Assembly (NCBI GenBank): GCA_003568945.1
Contig: BDIP01000383.1
Span: 1 to 20,348, forward strand
Direction: 5' to 3'
Origin: Kipferlia bialata
Taxonomy: Eukaryota > Fornicata
Length of the DNA: 20,348 bases
In this document: positions 1-9,195 of the stretch, one piece after another
Layout of the letters: every line of letters begins with the position of its first letter
How positions within the stretch are numbered: position 1 is the first letter of the stretch
The notes under the pieces: model-generated
What the model was told of the DNA's origin: nothing
Databases searched by the model: none
Seen by the model: the letters and a program-made list of their open reading frames with translations, nothing else
Made by a program: the position numbers and the translations under genes

Positions 1-1
1 C

Positions 2-3000
2 CTGGCCCAGATGCCGGAGGAGGTGCAGGAGACACTGAAGCTGGGGGAGGAGGGTATGGGCACTGAGAATATACACTATATGTACAATATGTACACACTA
101 TTTGCACATACACAGGAGGGTTTGGTCTGAACCTGATTCATAATAGTTGTAACGACGAGTATATACACACCTCATTGTTCTATATATACACTAGATATCA
201 CTTATGGTTACCCATTTAGCCTGGAACAGGTGTACACATGCCTAAATACGCAGTTGATATATATATGTGTAAATATATGTGCATGTATATGCACGAAAGA
301 TAATACAGCTGCCCCCTCTCTCAACTCCCAGTGTACGTGCGGATATATATAGAGTATACTTGTATAGTAATCATATATAGCATATATAGTGTTATGCCAT
401 GTCTCTCACCCTAGGCCTGATCCAGGTGTACATGTGCTACAACGTCGAGGCCATGTGTGAGACATGCATCCCGTTCTCAGGTGTAGACATGTATATACAC
501 ATATATTTGTATACAAATGTATATATATACATATATATATATATATCTCCGATATTAAGGAAGATGTAAGTACATGATTCCATTCTTAGGTATGTGTATA
601 TGATACATGCACCCATTCATATCAGCACATGTCTTAAGAACCCAAGGATCTACATGTTTCGTGCATAGATAATATTTGTCTCTCCTCTATAACCACCGTT
701 GGGAATCTCTGTGTGTGTGTGTGTGTGGATACAACCTACATCTATATGAATATTGAACGTGAGTCTTCCCTTTGTGTATATCCCCGAGTGGTCCATATCA
801 TATACACCACAATACTTCGTGTTTGTAAACACCTTCCACGATAATGTAACTATGTCAGTGTCACCTATAGTCAGCACATATATGTGTTGTGTGTGTTGCT
901 GTGTTACACCTTGTGGGTTTGTTGTATCTATGAGTAATTACCGTGTATATGTCTTTCCATAGACTTGTTTATCCATCCATATCATCACATGAGTATCCTA
1001 TCTCGAGCCGGTCAGTGTTTTTGATATATCCCAGGACATATCTATATCTATATGTTATCAGGTGAAGATCCCAGTATTATATACTTCTATAAAACAATTC
1101 TACTCTGAGAATACTATACATATCACATGTATATCATATATACACTATGAATCATAACCTTAGGTGGTCAGTGCATTCGCTATGTCTCGGGGACAGAGTT
1201 GAAGTCAGCTAGGACCAGGTACACACCCCATCATTACATATGTTGATGTGACCCATGCGTCCACTCTCTCAGTAGCATTACTGGTATAGTCAAGTGTATT
1301 CTCATACACCAGAGATGCCCCCACCTTCCATATCTATCAATGTATATATGCATATACGTAAGTGTATAGGTATATATACTAATATAGCTCCAGCTATGAC
1401 CTCAGCTATAAACTCTATCATGACATCAGCGGCTTTGTCACTATTCTCAAGTATATCCTCTGGTCTCAGGGATGTGTATACATATGTGTATGTTGGCCTT
1501 ACACCAGGGATGCTATCCTCGCCCTCTATACCGAGGCCAGGGCAGGGCAGGCCCCCACAGAGGGCATTCCCCTCAATGAGGCGCCAGTGACAGGGTGAGT
1601 CGCACACACGAACACTCTAGATACCAAGTGTCACATCTATACATACCACCAACCTAACACGTCCCCTCCCCTCCCCTGCCTCTCACTATCAGTGTGGTGA
1701 GGGACCAGCAGGACTTCCCAAAGGTATGGCCACGCAGAAATATGTATATGTATATGTATACATATAGTAGCCAGTATTATGTATGTATCTGGACTACCCA
1801 AAGGTTAGGACGCACACGTATAGTTATAGATGTTTGCATAACAGTGTATACCGCTAGTCAGTTATGTATGAGTGTGGATAGATGTATGTATTGAGGTGTG
1901 GCTTGACTGACCTAGCGTATCTATAGACACCACTCAGTCTGACCACTGACCTACAAGGGTCCAGATCTATATATGTAGTATATCGTTTAGTATGTAAATA
2001 GTGATATATTAGAATACTCTGTGTCCGCTTAGTCTGACCATCAGGCTCCAGAGGTCAGACATACTAACTCACAGACAGACATATGTGTATATATATAGAA
2101 TACTGTATTGACCTCTATTACAATTGTTATAGTATCTATATGGTGTAGGTAGGTATTTGTATATATGTATACACTGTCACCCCTTAGTCTCACCACTAGG
2201 GCCCAGAGCTCGACGAGGTCCTATCCACCTTGGAGCACACTGAGGAGCAGAAGGAGAAGATTGTACGCAAATGCCATACTATATGGATAGACACTAAACA
2301 CCCCAACATATACACTACACAATCATAAGGATACACTCCATCCCGACAGATTAATCACAGCTGGACGAAATGTTACTCGCCCTTGATGCAAATCATTATA
2401 TAGCGCCAGCATCCTATCCATCAATACCCTATATATGTATACGTACACACATTTTGAACTGAGTACAGCTGGACACACATACACACTCTCTCTCTATACG
2501 TATAGTGTGTATATATTGTATGTAGTGTGTAGTGTATAGTATAGACACTGGTATATCCTCTCATGCCAGTCTGAGCACAGCTCATATGGATACACTCCCT
2601 ATTATCACAGCTGGACTTAATACCTCGTGCTTGATGGCGCCTCCTTCTATCCATTAATACACTATGTGTATACAAACGTATATATATATATACGTATTAT
2701 ATATATACGTATATATATATACTCATGCCAGTCTGAGCACAGCTGGACAAGGATGGAGGCACAGGGATATGAGGGGTTGGCCATAGGTACATATACAGTA
2801 TACTACATCCTGTTTATAGAGAGATATACATGGACTTATGTATATATCCCTATATTCATATGATACAAGTCAGGAGGCACCTGTGGGTGGATGGAAGTAT
2901 GTACTATGAGTGGTTGTATTTGTTGATTGTATATATATTTATGTATTGGTACATATAAATATACAGTATATAATATCCTATCCCACCCCAGGTGGCTGGT

Positions 3001-3788
3001 TCGACTGGGTTCAGGGGGTGGAGTACCCAGACTGCCCAGGTATATTGATATATATATATATATATAGGGACCCATACATCTATACCTATATATATATATA
3101 CAGTCATTGTCATCATCACTATCGCATTGAGTACCCAGACTGCCCAGGTCTGTACATTCAGATAGATGTACATAAGTATACGCATATATATACTGAGTGC
3201 CAAATGATTGAGTGTCCGGACTGCCCGGGTGCGTATATGGATATTTGAATATGTATGTGTATTAGGTGTGTATACATAGTCTAGATTTCTATAATTATTT
3301 ATGCAATTCCAATTAATTGTACATACTACTCTCCATATACATACATATATACTAACCATAGACTGTGGCACAGCCATGACAGGCACCGTCCTCAACATAG
3401 ACTCCATGAATACACTACCTGTACTATATTATATATATATATCTATGCTATACGTACTATTAATACCCAGACTGTGGCACAGCCATGACAGGCACCGTCC
3501 TCAACATTGACTCCATGGATGAGATCGGCCTCATGCTCGGTATGTGGACAAGTGTAACATTATACACACAGACTATATATGCATATATACACTCATGTAT
3601 ATATCACACGGCGTCTATGGACTTGGCTTCATTTGACTTACAAGCGTACCAGACCATCCTTGACCACATGTGACTATATGCTTGACTATTATTGACTCTG
3701 TTTGACCTCAGGTGACGGAGGGACTGCCCAGGTGTGCCAGTGTCCCAACCACCAGGGACAGCTGGCCATGGTGTGGGCATGTGGCTAA
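2..3788 (+). CDS. YwqG-like DUF1963 domain protein, 3' part (5' end outside window)
   Basis: Ten exons join in one frame: 2-53, 415-480, 1164-1218, 1508-1594, 1693-1723, 2200-2262, 2738-2786, 2992-3039, 3471-3539, 3712-3788 (TAA). All introns are GT-AG and every phase matches, giving 198 residues; base 1 belongs to the preceding codon and more exons lie upstream. The C-terminal part reads IGGWFDWVQGVEYPDCPDCG, then an IDS motif, then GDGGTAQVCQCPNH and a final VWACG. This order (GGxxxWxQ, a CxxCG pair, IDS, GDGG, CP-H, W-C) is what I know of the DUF1963/YwqG family, whose function is not established. Earlier exons (LIQVYMCYN, CETCIPFSG) fit the same family. Exon 7 needs the acceptor tctgag|CAC at 2738; the nearby cag|CTGGAC acceptor gives a stop. 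Almost every intron holds echoes of its flanking exon edges. Gene structure is firm; family assignment is by remembered motifs. Confidence 0.75.
54..414 (+). repeat. Gene A intron with echo of exon 2 start (218-245)
   Basis: The stretch 218-245 resembles the acceptor and first bases of the exon at 415 (shared CCTG..CAGGTGTACA). The rest is TA-rich and I see no gene in it. Confidence 0.6.
481..1163 (+). repeat. Long gene A intron (683 bp) with echoes of exon 2 end and exon 3 start
   Basis: Positions 572-592 repeat the end of the exon ending at 480, with its donor (acatg..ttctTAG|gtatg). Around 1005-1030 a weaker stretch shares GGTCAGTG with the exon 3 start at 1164. A (GT)n tract lies at about 710-727. 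The phases of exons 2 and 3 fit directly, so no exon is required here. No other gene seen. Confidence 0.55.
1219..1507 (+). repeat. Gene A intron with two echoes of exon 4 start
   Basis: Two stretches, 1305-1326 and about 1461-1475, repeat the acceptor region of exon 4 (tacaccagggatgc at 1499-1513), the second with its AG intact. Confidence 0.6.
1724..2199 (+). repeat. Gene A intron with donor echo (1791-1806) and two acceptor echoes
   Basis: 1791-1806 repeats the end of exon 5 plus its donor (ggactwcccaaaggt), exactly 80 bp after the original at 1711. The stretches 1931-1968 and 2027-2060 repeat the acceptor and start of exon 6 at 2185-2216 (shared AGTCT-ACCA, then a cCAGAG-type start). The spacers are TA-rich. 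Confidence 0.65.
2263..2737 (+). repeat. Gene A intron with a four-fold acceptor echo array
   Basis: The acceptor zone of exon 7 (gtctgagcacagctggac, 2731-2748) is echoed at about 2352-2367, 2461-2474, 2562-2590 and 2603-2618. Two of these sit in a longer duplicated segment (about 2350-2440 and 2605-2670) sharing cacagctggac, a CTTGATG stretch and tatccat-aatac. None of the echoes continues as a clean exon in the phase needed. Confidence 0.65.
3040..3470 (+). repeat. Gene A intron with two donor echoes and one long acceptor echo
   Basis: The end of exon 8 (GAGTACCCAGACTGCCCAG plus gt, from 3021) recurs from 3129 and, with four changes, from 3210 (spacings 108 and 81 bp). The first 54 bases of exon 9 with its AG (from 3470) occur 109 bp upstream at 3361-3415 with very few changes, then break off into AT-rich sequence. 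Protein EYPDCPG is encoded by the first echo too. Confidence 0.85.
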
Positions 3789-3881
3789 GGGGACTAAGGA
3801 AGTAGGCCTATTAGAGAGAGAGAGAGGGAGAGAGAGACAGCTGGCCATGGTGTGGGCATGTGGCTAAGTGGATAGACAGGA

Positions 3882-3934
<53 letters not shown>

Positions 3935-4471
3935 GGGAGAGAGACACCTCACCATGGTGTGGGCATGTGGCTATATGTAGAGAGAGAGAGAACGGGTGTT
4001 GGCAGGGCATCCTACTGGACAATGTAATGAGTAGATGGCTGCAGTGTAGTATGACAATTGTCCATATAGATGACCTGTTAGTGATAGAGTAGTCGAGTAT
4101 TCCACAGTGTACTACAAAGTGTACTGAATGCTCCGTCGCTACATGATTTCTACCCTTCTCTCCCCACTTTCTCTTTTTTCCCCAGACACGGATATCTCAT
4201 TGAGCTGCCTACTTCTGACAACCAAACATGGACAGCCCATACAAACTATGTCACTCGCTCTATTGTTGTCCCCTCAGCAGAAGAGGCCTCTGTGTAGCAG
4301 TGGACTCTACTTCTTCACCGCCTTGTTCACCTCAGCACAATCTCTGTGACCCTATTACCCTATCTTCGTTCTTCATAACCGCTATCTTTCTCCCTTCTAA
4401 CACCTCTCAATTCGTTCAGATATAGTACATACTTCATATCGTCTGTCTCTCTGTCTATTCACATCCTATCT
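3789..4471. repeat. Convergent intergenic region A/B: echoes of both coding ends, GA microsatellite
   Basis: There is no convincing gene in these 683 bp. The last about 33 nt of gene A including its stop (3757-3789) recur at 3836-3869 and, shorter, at 3951-3974. The end of gene B's last exon with its stop (4472-4496) recurs 165 bp away at 4305-4329 in the same orientation. A (GA)n-type tract fills about 3812-3945. The remainder, 3975-4300 and 4330-4471, is mixed pyrimidine-rich sequence in which I see nothing. Confidence 0.7.
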
Positions 4472-5095
4472 CTACTTCTTGACCGCCTTGTCTATCTGGT
4501 CAAACAGGAACTGGGCATACTCGGGCTGCTGCAGCTCCTCGTCCTTGATGCCTGGGGGGTTAAAAGAATATCCTATATATTAATATCTGTATATAAATAT
4601 ATACATATATAAATATATACATATATATGTAACATACTTGTATAAACATTAGTACATAAATAGGTATGCTTCTGCAGCTCCTCGTCCTAGATGCCTGGGG
4701 GAAATAGTGTAGGTACAATACACAATGTATAGGTTTGTACAGTGTAATATATACATCCGCATGCATGTACACCAACATGTATTCATTCCCAGGTCCTATA
4801 TATGCTGCCGCCCTGAGCATACCGAGTAGCTCAACAGTGTGTCAATAGAGCATATATACACATGATATATGCATATACCAATTCATCTGTTCACTTGTGT
4901 ATCATACCTGCCGCTCTGAACATGTCAAGTAATATCAAAGGTATACACTACACCCTATATGAAATCATCTATACGCTTTATATACTATATATATCTATAT
5001 ATATATCTATTTGTACATAAGTATCATACCTGCCGCTCTGAACATGTCCAGCAGCTCCTCGGGCATGGCACTGGGGGTGAGGGTGGGGAGAGAGG

Positions 5096-5143
<48 letters not shown>

Positions 5144-8100
5144 TATGACATGGCACTGGGGGTGAGGATGAGGGGAGTATGAATTCATATAGAGAGAGAG
5201 ATGGCACAGAGATAGGGACAGGAAGGAAGAGAGAGAGACATGTATATCCAGGGCATGGCACTGGGAGAGGTGGGGAGAGAGAGGGCAAACACGCAAGAAT
5301 CGTAGTGAAAGTCTATGTATATTCACGCACAGGTATAATCACAGTAATATACTCATACTATATACCATACCTGAGGTCAAACACCTCTGTGTCGTAGTCA
5401 AACACCACATGTATTCTGTACATGGCTTCTCTACATACATGGATGACCATATCCATATATATGTGTGTGTTTATGTATATATGCATACACACCTCAGGTC
5501 AAACACCCCTGTGTCGTAGTCAAACCCGAGGAACTCATACACACTAATATATATTTCACTGATATACATAGAATATAGTATATATACAGTTTGGTATACA
5601 CTCTACCTCAGGTCAAACACCCCTGTGTCGTAGTCAAACCCAATGGTGTGCTCGTGCTGGAAGTCGGTGGGGGCACCTGATATGGGAGAAATAGGGAGAT
5701 GTATATATATATTTAGGGGGAGAGAGAGAGACCGAGATGCAGGAAGTCGGTGGGGGCACCTCAGATGAGATATCGATATGTATATATAGATAAATACATA
5801 TATGTATATATATAGAGAGAGATGCAGGAAGTCGGTGGGGGCACCTGGGATGAGAGAAGGAGATATGTATGTATATATATATGTATATATATGTATATGT
5901 ATGTATATATATAGGGAATGAGAGAAATAGAAGAGAGAGAGAGAGAGATAGACAGACGCTGGAAGTCGTTGTGGTACCTACGGAAAGACAGAGGCAAGTA
6001 CACACACACATAAATTCGGGTATATATATATCCCTGTCACCAACTGTACACACACACCATTCACCAACTGCTGTGTGTTATCTGCATATCCATACACATG
6101 CATAAAAATCTAGCACTATACATGGACACATATATATACAGAAATTTACAGACATATGTACCTATCACCAGCTGCTGTGTGTTGTCTACCTCGTCTCCAT
6201 GTAAATGCACATATACCTAGCACTATACATACACATATACATACAGAAATATATATAATCCATACCTATCACCAGCTGCTGTGTGTTGTCCTCCTCGTGG
6301 CCATGGCTGAAGGACTCACGCAGCTTGCCTGGGGGTAGAACAGGGTGCATATATGTATAGAGTATATGTATAGANNAGCTTGCCTGGGGGTAGAACAGGG
6401 TGCATATATGTATAGAGTATATGTATAGATATACTTAGTGTTTGAATCATAGATAGGTGAAGGACTCACGCAGCAGACCCGAGTGTAGGTTCACTATGAC
6501 TGACTATACATGACTCTATATGACTATCTGGGTCTACATGTAGATCGCAGAGTCTATAGGCATCGTGGGTCCATATCAGCTACCTAGATGTGTACACGAC
6601 AAACCATATATATAGTATATACATGGTATATATGGTACAGTACATATATAACTTATAGTATTTAATGAACACATACCAAACAGTGTCTGCCTCGTTGCCA
6701 TCTGCTCTGGGGTCTGGTGGGAGGGGGGGTATCGGGACAGGACGGCCTGGGGGTGAGGTGTACGTATACTAATACATTAGGGTAAGGAAGGAATGCTCCC
6801 ATTCTAAGAATCATATTCATGTACACACATTGTCAATATGTACCTTTGACAGCTCCAGGGCGTCTGTATCAAAGGAACAGGTTAATGTACGTATACATGT
6901 ATACACGTCCAATTATGACATTTATATATATTTATATATTAAAATAAATAGTATATGCAATACCTTTGACAGCTCCAGGGCATCTGTCTTTAAGACACAG
7001 CTAAGTATACACATACACACACACATATGTCCATATCAATGAAATACTTGTATATACACTATATTATACCCTATGTATACTATACCTTTGACAGCTCCAG
7101 GGCGTCTGTCTCAAAGGCATAGGACACACCCACAATGCTGTCCCTGGGGTCGGGATGATATATACAGACATATACTTCTATATCTTTACGTATTATATCT
7201 ATATGTACAAACACCACCCAACTTGTATCGAATATATACAAACACTATTATTGATATATATACATTCACATAATATGTCATATCATCAATAGTATATCTA
7301 TAATAGAGACTCATATATGCTACAAATACTACACATATAAACCCCCTCCTTGTCTCGAATGTGATGAAGTGGGCATAAGACATACCACATAGAATAATTG
7401 GAGTATGTGCTATTAATATACACCTATGCTATGTACTGCGTGTGACACCATAGCTTGTCTCGAATCTCAGGAAAGGGGACATGGAATATTCCATGAGTTG
7501 AGAGTATATTGTACACTTCAAATATATATACATATATACTGTAATATCTATACTATGAACTGCATGTGACATACCTTGTCTCGAATGTGATGAAGTGGGG
7601 CATGGGCAGGGACACCTCAAAGCCTAGATGTCAGCTTGGACATGACAATAAGAGTAAAAGTATATATATATATACATATATACAAGTATACACTAATGAG
7701 GCCCTATGCGTATCGAGAACATATATGTATATAGTAGTGTGTGGGGCATTGGCAGGGACACCTTAAATCCAATGGGTAAGGCTAGCCATGTAATGAAAGT
7801 ACACACAAGTAAGGGCACATATACAAATATTGTATGTATATGTACTATATTCTGTATACAATAGTATACTATACATACCCTCTGCTGGCAGCATCTCTGT
7901 GATAACTCTATATGGTACTTTTCAAATGATACTATATCTACACGTGCCCAAAGTATACAACAGTGTAAAAGCATATGAATGAATGATATGTATACACATT
8001 GTCCTACCCTGTGCTGGCAGCATCTCTGTGATATGTACACATATATAGTATATGCACTATAATATACAATCAATATAGATGATCTACTATGATATCGTAC

Positions 8101-8937
8101 CCTGTGCTGGCAGCATCTAGTAATATAAAAGAATCCAATCATATACCCTATGAGTATACCATATTATATATGCAATATTGTACAATAGTATATCATCCAT
8201 ACCCTGTGCTGGCAGCATCTCTGTGAACAGCACCTGGCCATCCGAGGGGGAGATCAACCTGATAGATAAGTAAAGGTATATACATATATATATAGAGAGA
8301 GCCTGGTATTAGAGAGCTAATACTATACTATAAGAAGTAGTATATCTATATATATAAGGGAGAGAGAGAGAGAGAGAGTGGACCTGGCCATCGGAGGGAG
8401 AGAGGAGCCTGATGGATTAGAGAGTTACTACTATACTATAAGAAGTAGTATATCTATATATAGAAGGGAGAGAGAGGACCTGGCCATCGGAGGGGGAGAT
8501 GAGCCTGAGGGTAGAAGAGGATATACACTACGTATATGTTTAGAATACTGCAAACACTACAACAAGAATAATACGTGTGATACACGTCTATACATTTGTA
8601 TACACCCTACCTCAGTGCATTGACCATGTTGGTCCTGTCAGCATGGAAGGTCATGAAGCATGGGGGTGAGACGGTGGGTGATACATGAACACACTATACT
8701 CATGTATATGTACAGATATGTAGCACGGAACGTCATAAAGCATGGGGTGAGGGGGGTGGGTAGGAGTGTGAAACGATGAATATGAATATGTATCCATACA
8801 TCCACGAATATATTCATTCCCTCCCACCCTATCGCTCTCCCTCTAGTATATATATAAAATCTGTGTGAGACTATGACCGCAATTAGTATATGGCCTCCCT
8901 ACCTACATGCCTTGTCTCCTCCCACTCCCCATCCGGC

Positions 8938-8980
<43 letters not shown>

Positions 8981-9195
8981 CTCCCCTCTCTGTATATACT
9001 ATATATATACTATACATGTGCATACCTACATGCCCTGTCTCCTCCCACTCCCTATCCGACACACCTCTCTCTCTCTCTCTCTCTCTCAATACTTATATAT
9101 ACTCTCTATACAGTATACATACCCACATGCCCTGTCTCCTCCCACTCCCCATCTGGCACAGCAGTGAACAGACGGGCAGGGCCACAGCAGATGTT
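4472..9195 (-). CDS. WASP-like protein, WH1 domain plus CRIB/GBD, no VCA tail (5' end unresolved)
   Basis: Exons in gene order: 9123-9195, 8611-8659, 8203-8258, 7575-7623, 7086-7143, 6677-6746, 6266-6328, 5607-5676, 5030-5070, 4472-4551 (TAG). They join in one frame to 202 residues; the start codon lies upstream of 9195 and is unresolved. Residues 1-100 match a WASP WH1 domain: GPARLFTAVPDGEWEETGHVG aligns with the TAVVQLY-x-W-G stretch, LISPSDGQVLFTEMLP with the IxDxxxGxLLWEQEL strand, and VGVSYAFETDALELSKAV with VALNFANEEEAKKFRKAV. Residues 139-152, IGAPTDFQHEHTIG, are a CRIB motif, followed by a GBD helix region (MPEELLDMFRAAGIKDEEL). The family links Cdc42/Rac GTPases to Arp2/3 actin assembly. 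Here the protein stops 25 residues after the GBD core, without proline-rich region, WH2 or acidic tail. The acceptor at 8660 is non-canonical (AT). GTPase binding is inferred. Confidence 0.85.
4552..5029 (-). repeat. Gene B intron with acceptor echo (stop-bearing) and donor echo
   Basis: 4672-4702 repeats the acceptor and start of the last exon, 143 bp upstream in gene direction; its third codon is TAG where the real exon has AAG, so this copy has decayed as coding sequence. 4900-4928 repeats the end and donor of the exon at 5030 (about 122 bp away, CTGAACATGTC shared). The rest is TA-rich. Confidence 0.8.
5071..5606 (-). repeat. Gene B intron with two acceptor echoes, GA tract and two long donor echoes
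   Basis: Positions 5147-5170 and 5251-5277 repeat the acceptor of the exon at 5070 (catggcactggg). Positions 5367-5406 and 5487-5527 repeat about 40 bases from the end of the exon 5607-5676 with intact donors, 121 and 114 bp apart, with one to three changes each. A GA-type microsatellite fills about 5090-5140. Confidence 0.85.
5677..6265 (-). repeat. Gene B intron with three acceptor and three donor echoes
   Basis: The acceptor and start of the CRIB exon (gaagtcggtgggggcacct on the plus strand, 5660-5678) recur from about 5742, 5828 and, degenerate, from 5962. The end of the exon 6266-6328 (tatcaccagctgctgtgtgtt) recurs at 6161-6204 almost unchanged and, more decayed, at 6034-6050 and 6059-6084. 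TA and GA microsatellites separate the copies. Confidence 0.85.
6322..6429. repeat. Exact 53-bp duplication around an NN gap
   Basis: 6322-6374 and 6377-6429 are identical, with two undetermined bases at 6375-6376 between them. It covers the first seven bases of gene B's exon 6266-6328, its acceptor and 44 bp of intron. Unlike the other echoes it has no divergence at all and abuts Ns, so an assembly join with overlapping contig ends is more likely than a biological repeat. Confidence 0.9.
6430..6676 (-). repeat. Gene B intron remainder with acceptor-side echo
   Basis: 6457-6475 repeats the exon stretch 6306-6324 (gaaggactcacgcagc shared) beyond the NN gap. The remaining sequence to 6676 is TA-rich with nothing else visible. 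Confidence 0.6.
6747..7085 (-). repeat. Gene B intron with two donor echoes, 120-bp period
   Basis: The end of exon 7086-7143 (tacctttgacagctccaggg on the plus strand) recurs at 6840-6880 and 6959-6999. The three copies are spaced about 120 and 122 bp apart, each with an intact donor and about 30 exonic bases. The spacers are unrelated TA-rich sequence. Confidence 0.9.
7144..7574 (-). repeat. Gene B intron with graded donor echoes
   Basis: The end of exon 7575-7623 (cttgtctcgaatgtgatgaa) recurs at 7348-7376 nearly intact, at 7452-7484 with several changes and at 7219-7235 strongly decayed. Two or more rounds of duplication are suggested. Confidence 0.75.
7624..8202 (-). repeat. Gene B intron with one acceptor echo and three donor echoes
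   Basis: 7738-7776 repeats the start of exon 7575-7623 with its acceptor side. The end of exon 8203-8258 (accctgtgctggcagcatct on the plus strand) recurs at about 7876, 8004 and 8097, all with donor GT intact; together with the real copy at 8201 this makes four near-identical blocks. An antisense-looking open frame over this stretch is only a product of these blocks. Confidence 0.9.
8259..8610 (-). repeat. Gene B intron with two acceptor echoes
   Basis: The start of exon 8203-8258 (cctggccatccgagggggag on the plus strand) recurs at 8377-8418 and 8472-8511, about 95 bp apart, each preceded by an almost identical stretch with (TA)n and GA tracts (ctatactataagaagtagta), so here intron sequence is duplicated too. 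Confidence 0.85.
8660..9122 (-). repeat. Gene B intron with acceptor echo, two exon-end echoes and CT microsatellites
   Basis: 8728-8763 repeats the start of exon 8611-8659 and shares its unusual ccccATGC boundary. The end of exon 9123-9195 (ccctgtctcctcccactccc on the plus strand) recurs at about 8899-8947 and 9025-9063 with donors intact. (CT)n runs fill about 8943-8980 and 9065-9088. Open frames rich in Ser-Leu here come from the CT runs. Confidence 0.85.

Noticed and set aside
753-962. Possible extra exon in the long gene A intron
   Set aside because: Exons 2 and 3 already join in phase, and the stretch has no fitting acceptor-donor pair or family similarity.
2904-3407. Minus-strand open frame of 167 residues opposite gene A
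   Set aside because: It is antisense to real exons and their echoes, and rich in Tyr and Ile from TA repeats.
4128-4425. Short plus-strand open frames in the A/B gap
   Set aside because: Composition is pyrimidine-rich without a recognisable motif, and the stretch contains a non-coding echo of gene B's end.
5360-6300. CRISPR-like array of repeats and spacers
   Set aside because: The repeats are copies of exon edges of one eukaryotic gene, of unequal length and at irregular steps.
7693-8142. Minus-strand open frame of 149 residues in a gene B intron
   Set aside because: It is assembled from three donor echoes joined by TA-rich spacer; the real exon uses the outer copy only.
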